This document shows, piece after piece, positions 16,926 to 26,340 of a stretch of 64,000 nucleotides of DNA. Positions within the stretch are counted from its first letter, which is position 1, and every line of letters begins with the position of its first letter. Both the position numbers and the translations under genes were made by a program. The stretch comes from Alterileibacterium massiliense (lineage in GTDB: Bacteria; Bacillota; Clostridia; Peptostreptococcales; Anaerovoracaceae): the NCBI RefSeq assembly GCF_900104645.1, contig NZ_FNWE01000002.1:325289-389288 (forward strand). The letters are read 5' to 3'. The notes under the pieces were generated by a model, which did not search any database, was not told the DNA's origin, and worked only from the letters and a program-made list of their open reading frames with translations.

Positions 16926-18923
16926 TTAAAATGTTGCTTCAATCAAAATTCCATTTTTAAACCGCATGCGGCATCCGTTTGACCAGCTGGCGACCGTACC
17001 GTCGCTGCTCATGGCATTGATCTTTACAAAATGAAAGGCTCCGTTGATGGCTCCGTCAGGCCAGCTGACATTTCTCAGTCGGTTATAGTGCATGTCGATG
17101 TCACATCCGGCATTTAACATCCCGCCGGAGAAGTTTCCGAAAGATGATCTGGCATAGGTCCAGACCATCTCATAGCTGCCGCCACCCGCAGGTTGTGCCG
17201 CCCATGTCATATAATCTCCGGTTCGCTCGAGGTCAAAGTTGAGGCCTGCAATGGTGTTGGAGCCGGCAAAGCCGTTTCCGCCGACAAGACCGAGTTCTTT
17301 GTCCTGGTAGTAGATGGAGAGCTTGCCATAGCCCACACGGACTTTGGTATCCCCGGAAGAAGCAACGATACTGCCGTCAATATCGGCTCCTTTGGCGGTG
17401 AGATGGCCATAAGTCGTGAGCTTAAAGTTCGGAGAATCCACCGAGAGCCTTTTGGCACTTAAAGCACCTGTGCTCATGCTCCAGCTGATGTTCCCGGCTC
17501 TGTCCTTTAAAGTTCCGGCACGAATCAGATCGGCATTTAGCGTGCCGGTCGTGATGTAATCGGCCACAATCGCACCGTTCATCGTGATGGCGGTGCCGTA
17601 ATAGCCGTTGTAGCCGGTCTTGGAATAGCCGAGGCCGCCTGCGTTCCAGCGCCACACCTTTTTGGCTGTATTCTTATCCGCTGTGTCCATGATGAGAATC
17701 TCGTTTTTGCGGGTCACGACGTGTCCGGTCGTAGCTGCTGTGATAAGAGCGGTGGCGTTATCCTTGGCAAGGCGAAGCGTGTCGGACTGTGTGGGAAGCC
17801 GCTCAATGCGCTCGACCAGTTCTTTGTTCTCGCTGATGCTTCGCTCAGAAAGGCCTGCCTTGACTTCGGTTCCAAGCGTTACGCTCGAGGACTCTGGGCG
17901 ATCGAGGGCAAGGGAAAGGCGTGTCAGCGGAAAGAACCTGTCCATGCCGTGAGGCGGCGAGATGACACGGATACGATCTCCAATCTTCATCGCTTCCATA
18001 TCGGCATGCACAAGATGCAGATCGACAGCGGTGAGCGTCAGGGTGACATCGGCAAACTGACTGTCTTTAAGATAGTTTTCCGCCTTCTTCTTTAAGTTGG
18101 CAGGTACAGAGACATTTTCGAAGCTCACGGTTTTGGTGACGATACCGAAGTTTTGAATGGCGGAAGCCGACTCCACGTAAGTCTTGCCGCTGTTGACGCT
18201 CTTAATGGTGGTGTATTCCTCAAGTGCAGCAATGCTTGATGTCTCAAGCCTTTTGCCAAGCGGAATCACACGGGTAGCGATGTCTTCTGCCAAAAGCGTG
18301 TCGGTGTAGTCAAGGAGGTTTTCTCCGAACTCAATCACCTGTTTGTTGGTGTTATCGGATTCTGCAAGATAGTCCAGATAGCGAACCTCTCCCACATGGC
18401 GCACACGAAGAAAGCCGCCCAAGCGTTTGACGAGTTTGTCGGTGATGGCATCCAAGGTGGTCTCCCAGTTGGTGTAGCGGTAAAGCGAGTCGTTGGGGTC
18501 GGTAACGGTGACCTGCCCGACCCTGAAGCGCTTATTGTGCGCGCCGTCTTTTGCCATCTGATTGTTGTGCTTGGCAATAAGCGTCTCAAGAAAAGCGCGG
18601 GGCGAGATGTCATGAAATTCGGAAGGCTCCTGCACGGAGTCCAAAAGAAAGGCCAGTTCTCCTTCGCAGGTGATGCTCTTGGTGCCGTAAAAGTCCCGCT
18701 CGACCGATAAAATGCGGCCGTAAAAGAGTGCCACACCGTCACGCTGCACACGGACGGTGGAATCCAGCGCTTTGAGCTTTTCGTAGAGCGGATTGATCTT
18801 CGGTACGCGGGCAGAAAATGTGCCGGATTTTCCAAGCGCCAGCTCCAGCACCGGATCAATAAGAACAGCCTCATCATCGCCCGGTATATAGAGCACGTGC
18901 TCATCTAAAAACACTTGGTACAT
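16926..18923 (-). CDS. Tail-associated protein (Tal/prophage endopeptidase tail type)
   Basis: A 665-residue protein. The N-terminal 350 residues match the phage minor structural protein/gp44-like baseplate hub of the Tal family. The remainder is beta-rich and likely extends to fibre elements. It is the usual gene after Dit, and its start codon overlaps the Dit stop by one base. It should form the tip of the tail. I see no obvious peptidase motif, so enzymatic activity should not be assumed. Confidence 0.82.
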   Translation of the reverse strand: MYQVFLDEHVLYIPGDDEAVLIDPVLELALGKSGTFSARVPKINPLYEKLKALDSTVRVQRDGVALFYGRILSVERDFYGTKSITCEGELAFLLDSVQEPSEFHDISPRAFLETLIAKHNNQMAKDGAHNKRFRVGQVTVTDPNDSLYRYTNWETTLDAITDKLVKRLGGFLRVRHVGEVRYLDYLAESDNTNKQVIEFGENLLDYTDTLLAEDIATRVIPLGKRLETSSIAALEEYTTIKSVNSGKTYVESASAIQNFGIVTKTVSFENVSVPANLKKKAENYLKDSQFADVTLTLTAVDLHLVHADMEAMKIGDRIRVISPPHGMDRFFPLTRLSLALDRPESSSVTLGTEVKAGLSERSISENKELVERIERLPTQSDTLRLAKDNATALITAATTGHVVTRKNEILIMDTADKNTAKKVWRWNAGGLGYSKTGYNGYYGTAITMNGAIVADYITTGTLNADLIRAGTLKDRAGNISWSMSTGALSAKRLSVDSPNFKLTTYGHLTAKGADIDGSIVASSGDTKVRVGYGKLSIYYQDKELGLVGGNGFAGSNTIAGLNFDLERTGDYMTWAAQPAGGGSYEMVWTYARSSFGNFSGGMLNAGCDIDMHYNRLRNVSWPDGAINGAFHFVKINAMSSDGTVASWSNGCRMRFKNGILIEATF

Positions 18924-19663
18924 TAAAGGCTTCCTCCTCTCACAGATACGGTGACGGTGTAAGTTCCAAAAAAGCGCAGCGTATCGCCGGATTCAGGAAT
19001 GACAAGGTCGGCGAAACGATTTGTGCCGGCATGAAGCGTCCACGACTTTCTCAGCTTGATGGAGTAGACGTAGTTTTTCCTGCCTTCGGTTTCTTGATAG
19101 TTTCTGACATGAAACGTCGGCACCATCGGAACGTGCGATCCGGGAACAAGAAGGTCGGTATAAGAGCTTACGCTCACATCCCGATAGTCTCGGATGATGC
19201 CGCTTTCAAAGTTAAACGAGTCCCAAAGCCAATCCTCATCGCTTGCGGCAAGCTCCCATTTATAGGGATCGCATTCGATCTCCAGTTCAATTTGTCCCAA
19301 AGCGCGAGTGCGCTCAAAGTTTTTTACTTCGGCTCGGCCTTCAAAGTAGTATTCCGGCTCGGAGTCCAAGATGACCTTGACATGCTTTCCATGTATTTCA
19401 TTGAGGAAGGATCGGAGCCTTCCTGCCCAGCTTTCGATCTTTCCGATGCCGCCAAGCGTAAAGGAGAGCGTGCGTCCTTCGTATTCGCATCGTCCCGTCA
19501 GAGCCTCTGTGAGATCGAGGCGCTTGGATGATCCGGGAATCTCAACGATGAGTGTTTTAGGCTTTGGCATACCGACCACGTCGGTGTTGGATACGACAAG
19601 CCCGTAATTCTTCCATGTGTGTTTGCCGTTTAGAGTGGCTCCAAAGCCTATGTTTTGGTTCAT
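18923..19663 (-). CDS. Distal tail protein (Dit)
   Basis: A 246-residue protein of the siphovirus Dit family (phage tail protein, SPP1 gp19.1-like), which forms the hexameric ring joining the tail tube to the baseplate. The family pattern is seen in the N-terminal 120 residues (SYGL-like KNYGLVVSN, then a strand-rich domain) and a C-terminal galectin-like region. It lies between the tape measure and Tal genes and overlaps the tape-measure stop by 4 bases. Confidence 0.82.
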   Translation of the reverse strand: MNQNIGFGATLNGKHTWKNYGLVVSNTDVVGMPKPKTLIVEIPGSSKRLDLTEALTGRCEYEGRTLSFTLGGIGKIESWAGRLRSFLNEIHGKHVKVILDSEPEYYFEGRAEVKNFERTRALGQIELEIECDPYKWELAASDEDWLWDSFNFESGIIRDYRDVSVSSYTDLLVPGSHVPMVPTFHVRNYQETEGRKNYVYSIKLRKSWTLHAGTNRFADLVIPESGDTLRFFGTYTVTVSVRGGSL

Positions 19664-22578
19664 TTCATCCTCCTTCCTACGTAAGCGGCGCGTCTTCCCA
19701 AGGCTCCATCCAGTTTTGGTGTGAGTGCTCCGACCAGCGCACCGGAGTCCAGTACGATGTCTTTTTCCGAATTTCCGGCGATGATGGCGAGGTACTTTTC
19801 CATGAGTGTTGTGTCCCGGGCGGCAAGCATGCCTTCGAGCTTGTCGTAGAAAGACTTGAGCGGCAAAATCGCCTCCGATCCCGCTTCGCCTCCCGCCATA
19901 AGGGCACTTCCGTTCATGCCGAAAAGCGTCGGTCTCGTCATGATGCCGCCTTCCTTGTACCAGTCAATGGAAAGGTGCGGCACTCTGGGCGGCACGATGG
20001 AAAAGCCGCCGGAGATCGAAAAATGCGGCAGCTTGATATGCGGAAGCTCGATGTGAAGGCCGGAGAAGAAGCCTTTGATCTTATCGATAATGCCTTTGAT
20101 GGTGTTTTTGGCCGCTTCGATCGGTGCGGTGATAGCGGACTTGATGCCGTTCCACACGGAGGTGGCCGTGCTCTTGATTCCGTTAAAGATGTTTGTCACG
20201 GTAGACTTCACGCCGTTAAACACATTTGAGACGGTTGACTTAATCCCACCTACCACACCGGAAATCATGTTTTTGATGCCGTTCCAAATACTGGATGCCG
20301 TGGTGCTGATGGCCGTGAAGACCGAGGAGACCGTGTTGGACACAGCACTTAAGGCTCCCGTGACAACAGACTTGATTCCTTCCCAGATGCCGGTGAAAAA
20401 GGAGACGATCCCGTTCCAGATGTTCTCAAAGAAGGTCTTGATCGCCGTCCAAACCTCGCTCCAGTTCGTGCCAAACCAGCCTAAAACGGTGTTGGTGACA
20501 CCGACCAGCGTCTCCCACGCGGCCGTAAAGATGCCCGAAATTGCTGTCCAGATACCGGAGAAGACTTCCTTGATGCCGTTCCACAGCTGACTCCAGTTGC
20601 CTGTGAAAAGCCCTGCGAAGATGTCAAAGATGCCCGTCAGGATATCCAGTGCGCTCTGTAAAATTGCGGCAATCGCCGAAAAGGCATTCTCAAACACCGG
20701 CGCCAAAAGCTCGGTGAAACCGTTCCAAATGGTAGATACCAGCTCGCCGAAGGACTGAAAGTCAAAACCTAAGGCGTTGATGCGCTCGGTGATGCCGGAT
20801 GCGAAGTTTGAAAAAGCCTCCTTGATGCTGTTCCACGTGCCGATAATGGAATCCCTGAAACCTTCTGAGGTGTTCCACAGATGCACAAAAGCGGCAACCA
20901 GTGTGCCGATGATGGCAACGACTGCCACCACGGGAGCGGAGATGCCGCCGATGGCAGCTCCAATTTTGCTCATGAGACCGGACATGCCGCCCATCTTGAC
21001 CATGAAGCCGGTGACCGCTTTTCCTACGCTTGAAAAGGTCGTGATAAGCGATCCGATCGATGAGGTCAGCTTGCCGATCACAATCAGTGCAGGCCCCAAG
21101 GCGGCGATAAAAAGTCCGATTTTGATGATGGTGTTACGCGTTCCTTCGTCCATGCCGTTTAACTTGTCAACGAAGTTTTGAAGCCAGGTGACGAGTTTTC
21201 GGATCGTAGGCATTAAGGCATCACCGATGGAGATGGCAAGTTCCTGCAGCTGACTTTTTAAGATGGTGAGCTGTCCGGGAAGGTTGTCCTGCATGGTTTC
21301 TGCCATCTTTTCTGCCGAGCCGTCACAGTTGTCGATGGCGGAAGACAGCTTTTCGATGTCGGCAGGGGCGGCGTTCATGAGGGCCAGAAAGCCGCTCATG
21401 GCGTGCTTTCCCACCAAAGATTCTGCTGCCTGTGCCTTTTCGGACTCAGAAAGTCCCGAGAAGGCCTCCCGGCAGTCACCTAAGATGTCAGAAAGCGAGC
21501 GCATGGAACCATCCGCATTGGTGGTGGCCACCGTGACCTCACCGATGGATTTTCCTGAAATGGTGAAGTCCTTACTGAGGTTGGTCATGACGGTACGAAG
21601 GGCGGTGCCCGCCTGTGTGGATTTGATCCCGGAGTTTGCCATAAGGCCGATGGCCTCTGCGGTATCTTCAGCGCTGAAGCCCAAGGCGCCTGCAATCGGG
21701 GCGCAGTACTTAAAGGTTTCACCCATCATGGAGACGTTGGTGTTCGCATTGGAAGATGCGGCGGCGAGGATATCGGCAAAATGTCCGGAGTCTTTCGCGG
21801 AAAGTCCAAAGGCGGTTAAGGCATCGGTCACGATATCGGAAGTGAGGGCTAAATCTTCACCGGATGCGGCGGCAAGGTTCATGATGCCGTCAATACCGGA
21901 GATCATGTCTTTCGATTTCCAGCCGGCCATCGCCATGTAGTTCATGGCGTTAGCCGCATCGGTGGCGGAGAACTTCGTCTTTTCGCCCATCTCACGTGCT
22001 TTGTCCCGAAGTGCCTGAAAGTCCTCTCCGGTAGCTCCGGATATTGCAGAGACCTTAGACATCGCTTCATCAAAGTCACCTGCGGTCTTGACGGCAAGCA
22101 CACCGAGGCCCCCTACGGCAAGAGAAACCGGCATGATCTTTTGCCCCGCGCCCGTGATAGCGTCACCCGCTTTGGTGAAAGCGGCTCCTGCCGCATCCAT
22201 CTTGGAAAAGACTGCGTTGGTGTTGATTGCTTCCTGCTGCAGGCCTTTAAGCTTTTGTTCGGTCTCGACAATCTCACGCTGCAGTGCGTCGTATTTGTCC
22301 TGGCCGAGGTCTCCCGATTCCAGCTGTGCCTTGGCTTGTTCTTGGGCTGTCTTTAAGGTATCGAGCTTTTCTTTGGTTGCTGTGATAGCGTTTTTCAGCA
22401 TTTTTTGCTTTTGCGCCAAAAGCTCCGTGTTTTTCGGATCGAGTTTTAAGAGGCGGTTGACATCTCTTAAGGAGGACTGCGTTGTGTGGATGGTGGAGTT
22501 CACTTGTTTTAAGGCTTTATCCAGTCCCGTAGTATCTCCGCCGATTTCCACGGTGATGCCTTTAATGCGTGATGCCAT
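19660..22578 (-). CDS. Tail tape measure protein (TP901 family)
   Basis: About 972 residues. Residues 10-130 are a coiled coil; residues 150-500 match the TP901 core tape-measure domain (GDFDEAMSKVSAISG); hydrophobic segments follow; the last 350 residues contain many short repeats with the pattern W-x-G-I/W-x-x-I (FENIWNGIVSFF, SSIWNGIKNMIS). A frame extension to 22599 exists, but AAAGGGGGAC precedes the ATG at 22578. By the usual rule of about 0.15 nm per residue, a tail near 140-150 nm would be expected (inference). Confidence 0.93.
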   Translation of the reverse strand: MASRIKGITVEIGGDTTGLDKALKQVNSTIHTTQSSLRDVNRLLKLDPKNTELLAQKQKMLKNAITATKEKLDTLKTAQEQAKAQLESGDLGQDKYDALQREIVETEQKLKGLQQEAINTNAVFSKMDAAGAAFTKAGDAITGAGQKIMPVSLAVGGLGVLAVKTAGDFDEAMSKVSAISGATGEDFQALRDKAREMGEKTKFSATDAANAMNYMAMAGWKSKDMISGIDGIMNLAAASGEDLALTSDIVTDALTAFGLSAKDSGHFADILAAASSNANTNVSMMGETFKYCAPIAGALGFSAEDTAEAIGLMANSGIKSTQAGTALRTVMTNLSKDFTISGKSIGEVTVATTNADGSMRSLSDILGDCREAFSGLSESEKAQAAESLVGKHAMSGFLALMNAAPADIEKLSSAIDNCDGSAEKMAETMQDNLPGQLTILKSQLQELAISIGDALMPTIRKLVTWLQNFVDKLNGMDEGTRNTIIKIGLFIAALGPALIVIGKLTSSIGSLITTFSSVGKAVTGFMVKMGGMSGLMSKIGAAIGGISAPVVAVVAIIGTLVAAFVHLWNTSEGFRDSIIGTWNSIKEAFSNFASGITERINALGFDFQSFGELVSTIWNGFTELLAPVFENAFSAIAAILQSALDILTGIFDIFAGLFTGNWSQLWNGIKEVFSGIWTAISGIFTAAWETLVGVTNTVLGWFGTNWSEVWTAIKTFFENIWNGIVSFFTGIWEGIKSVVTGALSAVSNTVSSVFTAISTTASSIWNGIKNMISGVVGGIKSTVSNVFNGVKSTVTNIFNGIKSTATSVWNGIKSAITAPIEAAKNTIKGIIDKIKGFFSGLHIELPHIKLPHFSISGGFSIVPPRVPHLSIDWYKEGGIMTRPTLFGMNGSALMAGGEAGSEAILPLKSFYDKLEGMLAARDTTLMEKYLAIIAGNSEKDIVLDSGALVGALTPKLDGALGRRAAYVGRRMK

Positions 22579-22625
22579 GCGTCCCCCTTTCTTGAACAAT
22601 AAAGAAGCACCTCATCCATCGGGTG

Positions 22626-22808
22626 CTAAAAGCGGTCAAAATCTTCTTGTGTGGCAAGCCGCCTGTAACTTGCACTGTCGTTTGCTTTTTCCGTCCACAT
22701 ATCGAGAAGCAACCCGATGGAGATGAGATCCATGTCCGCAATGGGAATGCCAATCTGACAGGCGCGAAGTAAGAGAAGCGGCGTGGTCATTTCCCGCTCG
22801 CTTCTCAT
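22626..22808 (-). CDS. Tail assembly chaperone, frameshift extension (gpGT-type)
   Basis: A 60-codon frame directly downstream of the 118-residue chaperone and offset by -1. The shared region has an A7 run (22814-22820 on the minus strand) right before the upstream stop. A -1 slip there continues into this frame without a stop. This is the classic G/GT arrangement between the major tail protein and tape-measure genes. It probably exists only as the C-terminal part of a fusion; a free product from the ATG at 22808 would lack its own ribosome site. Confidence 0.75.
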   Translation of the reverse strand: MRSEREMTTPLLLLRACQIGIPIADMDLISIGLLLDMWTEKANDSASYRRLATQEDFDRF

Positions 22809-23161
22809 TTGCCTTTTTTTGGTGAAACCTCCGTTTTTAAGTTCTCACCCCAAAGCGAGAGGATTTCAGGCAGTACCTGATAGATGGAAAACATCTCAAA
22901 GCCGTCGAGCCACTCTTCAATGGAAGCGGGCACGCTTTTATCCGCGTGCAGCGCCATGATGTAGGCGACGTTTTCAAAGATTTCCAAGTCTTCAATGGGA
23001 AAGCCCCCGTCCTCATCTTTCTTGCTCTGATAGCTTTTTTCGAGCTTGGCTAAGTCTTTAAAAATATCCCGTCCGAACTTCGCACGGTAAAGGCGCGGGA
23101 TAGCCGCCGACGAGCGAAACTTTACGGGTACACCCGAAACGTCAATGGTCTTTTCAATCAT
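22805..23161 (-). CDS. Tail assembly chaperone (gpG-type)
   Basis: A 118-residue protein of the Firmicutes tail-chaperone family, with helices around IPRLYRAKFGRDIFKDLAKL and SIEEWLDGFEMFSIYQVLPE. It coats the tape measure during tail assembly. The last codons (SPKKGK) contain an A7 slippery run, and the stop TGA overlaps the ATG of the extension frame. Preceded 2 bases upstream by the major tail protein stop. Confidence 0.82.
   Translation of the reverse strand: MIEKTIDVSGVPVKFRSSAAIPRLYRAKFGRDIFKDLAKLEKSYQSKKDEDGGFPIEDLEIFENVAYIMALHADKSVPASIEEWLDGFEMFSIYQVLPEILSLWGENLKTEVSPKKGK
22814..22820 (-). promoter_or_regulatory. Slippery A7 site for -1 ribosomal frameshift
   Basis: A run of seven A on the minus strand (CCA AAA AAA GGC in the zero frame), 7 bases before the TGA of the chaperone gene. 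Slipping back one base gives AGG CAA ATG AGA, which runs into the 22626-22808 frame. The position matches the programmed -1 frameshift of tail assembly chaperones. Confidence 0.75.
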
Positions 23162-23163
23162 GG

Positions 23164-23763
23164 TTATTTTCCTCCTGCTGGTGTGCCTACCTGCGGCACG
23201 TAGACCGCCTTATACCAATTCGCATAGGTTGCGGCATCAGTGGAATCTCCGGTCTTGGCTTTGACAAGGCCGTCCGATCTTGGATCTGCGGTAAGAGACA
23301 GGGTTTCCGTTCCCGGCTCAATGGTATCTTCTTTGGTTTCCGACTCGATGGAAGGACGCGATGCCGTGCAGTTATATAAGGCATGGCGGATCGCTTTGAT
23401 GTCGCCGTCAAACTCAAAAAGCAAAGCGAACTTCACAGACTCTGCTGTGTTGGAGTTTTCCACCAGCACCCCTTTGACATCGAGTGTCTCCTGCAGAATC
23501 TCGGTGCGAAACCACTCAGGGATGAGAGCAATCTCGAGATCCCCGGAGTAGCCGTTGTTGGTGACGGTTCTAAAGTAGACAATGCCGTCGGCATAAAAGG
23601 GAGAAGATTCGCCTTCCGCGTCAAGCGACAGCGAAACCGCGCCAGGGATGGGTTTTGGTGTTTCGTACGTAAAGGTGGATACGCCGTTCGAGACGGTTTC
23701 TGCCATCTTGGCGGCATAGACGTTTTTAATGTTGTATTTGACTTTGTTGTTTTTATTTGCCAT
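23164..23763 (-). CDS. Major tail protein (phi13 family)
   Basis: A 199-residue protein resembling the phi13-type major tail tube proteins: an N-terminal strand (NVYAAKMAE), GAVSLSLDAEGESSPFYADG and a beta-sandwich core. It polymerises into the tail tube. It lies just before the chaperone pair and after the head-tail joining genes, the expected order for siphophages. Confidence 0.88.
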   Translation of the reverse strand: MANKNNKVKYNIKNVYAAKMAETVSNGVSTFTYETPKPIPGAVSLSLDAEGESSPFYADGIVYFRTVTNNGYSGDLEIALIPEWFRTEILQETLDVKGVLVENSNTAESVKFALLFEFDGDIKAIRHALYNCTASRPSIESETKEDTIEPGTETLSLTADPRSDGLVKAKTGDSTDAATYANWYKAVYVPQVGTPAGGK

Positions 23764-23769
23764 GTTTCA

Positions 23770-24087
23770 TCATCCTTTCAGCTCAAATGAATAGGAAACC
23801 TCGTAGAGGTCTTCTGCGTTGATATAGACTTCGGCCTTGTCGAAAAACTGATCGTGGCGGATAAGAAGGTCTTCGATTCTTTTTTCGAGCGCACGGTCTT
23901 TTTTGTCGGTGTAAAGCTCCAGATAAAATCGGTTCACGGGAAAATACACCTGACCGTCTGCCGCAAAGTTATGCGACTCCGGCGTTACGTAGCAGATAAA
24001 GGGCGGATCAGGTGCCTGGCCTTCTTCAAAATGGTCGTAAGCAAAGGGAAGTGCGACCTCTTTCAATATTTCTATGATTTCATCCAT
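23770..24087 (-). CDS. Tail completion/terminator-like protein
   Basis: A 105-residue protein with an N-terminal helix, a strand-turn-strand core (PPFICYVTPE) and a helix around DKKDRALEKRIEDLL, like small tail-terminator proteins in the same genomic position. It overlaps the gp10-like gene by 8 bases. Family assignment is by position and pattern. Confidence 0.65.
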   Translation of the reverse strand: MDEIIEILKEVALPFAYDHFEEGQAPDPPFICYVTPESHNFAADGQVYFPVNRFYLELYTDKKDRALEKRIEDLLIRHDQFFDKAEVYINAEDLYEVSYSFELKG

Positions 24088-24463
24088 CTTTGATCATCCT
24101 TTCGATCTCTTTCATAAGCTGCTCTTCACCGATTGTCTCGGCAGGCGCGATATGAGGAATTGCCCTCGTCCTGCCGCCATTCCTTTTGGCGTGGCCGTTT
24201 TCCAAGAGGTGTGCCAGCTGGTAGCGGTTACGAGAGTAGACCGTCACCTGCAGGGCATGGGAGGACTCGGAGGTTTTCTTTTGTGTCCAGCTTTTTTGAT
24301 AGTCGCCGTGCTTCTTTGGCGCATGCGCCTTGATTTCTTTTTTGGTAGTCGTTGCCGCTTTGATAACGGCTTCTTTCATGCCCTCACTCGTTGTTTTGGC
24401 ATAGGTGTTGAGTTCCTCCATCACGGCATCAGCAAGGCCGGAGATTTTGACTTTTCGGCTCAT
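24080..24463 (-). CDS. HK97 gp10-like head-tail joining protein
   Basis: A 127-residue protein of the HK97-gp10 putative morphogenesis family, with the typical basic middle segment (THAPKKHGDYQKSWTQKK) and the LLENGHAKRNGG motif near residue 85. It acts at the head-tail interface or as tail terminator. Its start codon overlaps the stop of the head closure gene. Confidence 0.82.
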   Translation of the reverse strand: MSRKVKISGLADAVMEELNTYAKTTSEGMKEAVIKAATTTKKEIKAHAPKKHGDYQKSWTQKKTSESSHALQVTVYSRNRYQLAHLLENGHAKRNGGRTRAIPHIAPAETIGEEQLMKEIERMIKDG

Positions 24464-24795
24464 CAGGTTCTCTCCTTTACGCAGAAAAACTTGATCGCCC
24501 GCTTCCTGAAAGATAGGTGGTCAATTTTTTCGATGTCGTAGGCGCAGCCCTGAAAGACGATGCGAAAGTCTGTCGTGTTCATCGCTGCCGTTTTCGTACA
24601 CCACCTGACCGTCACCGCCATGTCCGCCTTATCCACTTCAGAAGCTGCGATAAAAACCTCACGTCCGCCTTCTCCTGAGATGGTGGCGGCACAGGTGTAG
24701 TCGTCTTTCCACGTTTCGATTTGGTTTCCGATGGCATCACTTTCCACGGTTCTTTTTTGGAAGGTGACGGTGACATTGAGAAGAGCGATATCCAT
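24463..24795 (-). CDS. Phage head closure protein (SPP1 gp16-like)
   Basis: A 110-residue protein matching the head-tail adaptor/closure family: a beta-rich barrel with ending VRWCTKTAAMNTTDFRI and IEKIDHLSFRKRAIKFFC. It seals the capsid channel after DNA packaging. Ends 1 base before the gp10-like start and lies 1 base after the connector stop. Confidence 0.82.
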   Translation of the reverse strand: MDIALLNVTVTFQKRTVESDAIGNQIETWKDDYTCAATISGEGGREVFIAASEVDKADMAVTVRWCTKTAAMNTTDFRIVFQGCAYDIEKIDHLSFRKRAIKFFCVKERT

Positions 24796-24796
24796 A

Positions 24797-25060
24797 TCAG
24801 AAGCTCACCTGCCTTTCTCCGAAAAGAAGAGCGCGAAGCGTCAAGGTGAGCGCATGGTGATCGGCTTCTTCTCGGTGTTCGTAGAGATAGGCCACCGTAA
24901 AAAGCACGGCAATGCGCCCGTTTTCAAAAGAAGAGAGGTCTTCGGTGCGTGCCACGTTTTTGACCAGCTCGGTGGCAGAGGGTATGAGCGACTCGATGAG
25001 TGCGTCATCGTCGTCAAAATCCACGCGGAGATAGTTTTTCACGTCTTCAAGGCTCAGCAT
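24797..25060 (-). CDS. Head-tail connector protein (gp6-like)
   Basis: An 87-residue helical protein of the HK97 gp6/YqbG connector type (LSLEDVKNYLRVDFDDDDAL, then ESLIPSATELVKN). It forms the adaptor ring under the portal. It is the first gene after the hairpin that follows the capsid gene. Confidence 0.85.
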   Translation of the reverse strand: MLSLEDVKNYLRVDFDDDDALIESLIPSATELVKNVARTEDLSSFENGRIAVLFTVAYLYEHREEADHHALTLTLRALLFGERQVSF

Positions 25061-25085
25061 GCTTCCTCCTTTCCTGCAAGGAAAA

Positions 25086-25114
25086 GGCGGCTCCCTCGTA
25101 TAAAGAGAGCCGCC
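25086..25114 (-). terminator. Hairpin after the capsid gene (partial terminator)
   Basis: GGCGGCTC (25086-25093) pairs with GAGCCGCC (25107-25114), extended by two more pairs. On the minus strand a TTTTCC tract follows. It sits 22 bases beyond the capsid stop and before the connector gene. It may reduce read-through so that capsid mRNA exceeds connector mRNA, or protect the 3' end of capsid mRNA. Confidence 0.6.
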
Positions 25115-25135
25115 GTATGGCTAAGACGTTTATTT

Positions 25136-26326
25136 TTACGCACCGGCTTTGAGAATCTGCACGGCCTCGGGCAAGATCAGTTTTCCGTCCACACGTTCTT
25201 TGGCAACGTAGCCCACCATGCCGTTTCCGGCAAAAAGCTCACGAAGTTCCTGAAAACTCCTGGTTCCGCGGTCTCCGATGTTGTAATAGGAGAAATCCCC
25301 GAAAGCCACGCCGGCTTTTCCTGTCTCCAAAACAGGGCAGAAGGCAGAGGTCTTAACCGGATAGCCGCAAAGACGGTCCGGTTCTCCTGCCTGATAGCTC
25401 GGCTGCCAGATGTAGGCCTGATTGTTATCCTTGAGCTTTCGAAGTGCGGCAAGCGTTGCGTCATTTAAGATAAACGCGGCGTTTTTGCGGTATGGGCGCT
25501 TCAAAGAGTAGATGAGCGTCAGGATATCGTCAGTTTTAAGCGCGGTACCCGTGAGTGTGACGGAAACCTCTCCTCCGCCGGTTGCGGCAAAGATGCCAAG
25601 CGGCTTGTTTTTGCCGTCGCCGTTTAAGAAGGCATCTTCTTCCGCGTTACCGAGTGCTTTGCCGAACTGGTCGATGATGTAGCTTTCCAAATTGAAAGCA
25701 TTGTCGTAGAGCAGTTCTTCGGTAACCTTGATCGCTACATGAAGCTTATGGGCATCAAGCACCACCTGATCAAAGGTCGCCTCACCGAAACTTAAGGCCT
25801 GACCTTCCTCGATCCATGCCGCGGCAGGCTTGGTAGCCGCGATATTGATCTTGTGTTCGCCGGACGTGGTGATGGTCGTGGCGAGGCTTCGGAAGATATT
25901 TTCTTCGGTCAGCTTGTCAATGAGGCGGCTGTCCCATTCTTCAGGTACCAGATAGCCGCCGTTTTCGTCTTTGCCTTCTTCCAAGATGTTCGAGACGCGC
26001 TTAAAGCCGCTTCGCAGGGCAACGAGCATATCCTTGGCATAGGAAGAGGAGGCACGTCCGTGCTTTTTTTCCGTCTCTGTGGAAAGCACGGCCGGTTTTG
26101 CCGTAAGCGGCGTACCGAGCGGCTTGCTCATCTTGTCTTCGATGTCCTTTTGACGGCACATGCGCTCAATTTCTGTGCTGTAGGCTGCGATCTCGGCTTC
26201 CAGCTTGTCGTAAGCCGCTCCGTCTTCGGCGCTAAGCAGTCCGTCTTTGTCTCGGTGGGATTCCAGAAAAGCCTTTGCGGCCTCCCAGGTCTTGGCACGT
26301 TTGTTCAAAAGTTCAGTGATAGTCAT
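25136..26326 (-). CDS. Major capsid protein (HK97 family)
   Basis: A 396-residue HK97-fold capsid protein. The first 100 or so residues form a coiled-coil delta domain (scaffold), expected to be removed by the ClpP-like protease encoded just upstream. The remaining sequence carries the family landmarks, such as GGYLVPEEWDSRLIDKL, NAEEDAFLNGDGKNKPLG and SYYNIGDRG near the end. Strong ribosome site AAGGAGGACACC. Confidence 0.94.
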   Translation of the reverse strand: MTITELLNKRAKTWEAAKAFLESHRDKDGLLSAEDGAAYDKLEAEIAAYSTEIERMCRQKDIEDKMSKPLGTPLTAKPAVLSTETEKKHGRASSSYAKDMLVALRSGFKRVSNILEEGKDENGGYLVPEEWDSRLIDKLTEENIFRSLATTITTSGEHKINIAATKPAAAWIEEGQALSFGEATFDQVVLDAHKLHVAIKVTEELLYDNAFNLESYIIDQFGKALGNAEEDAFLNGDGKNKPLGIFAATGGGEVSVTLTGTALKTDDILTLIYSLKRPYRKNAAFILNDATLAALRKLKDNNQAYIWQPSYQAGEPDRLCGYPVKTSAFCPVLETGKAGVAFGDFSYYNIGDRGTRSFQELRELFAGNGMVGYVAKERVDGKLILPEAVQILKAGA

Positions 26327-26340
26327 GGTAGGTGTCCTCC

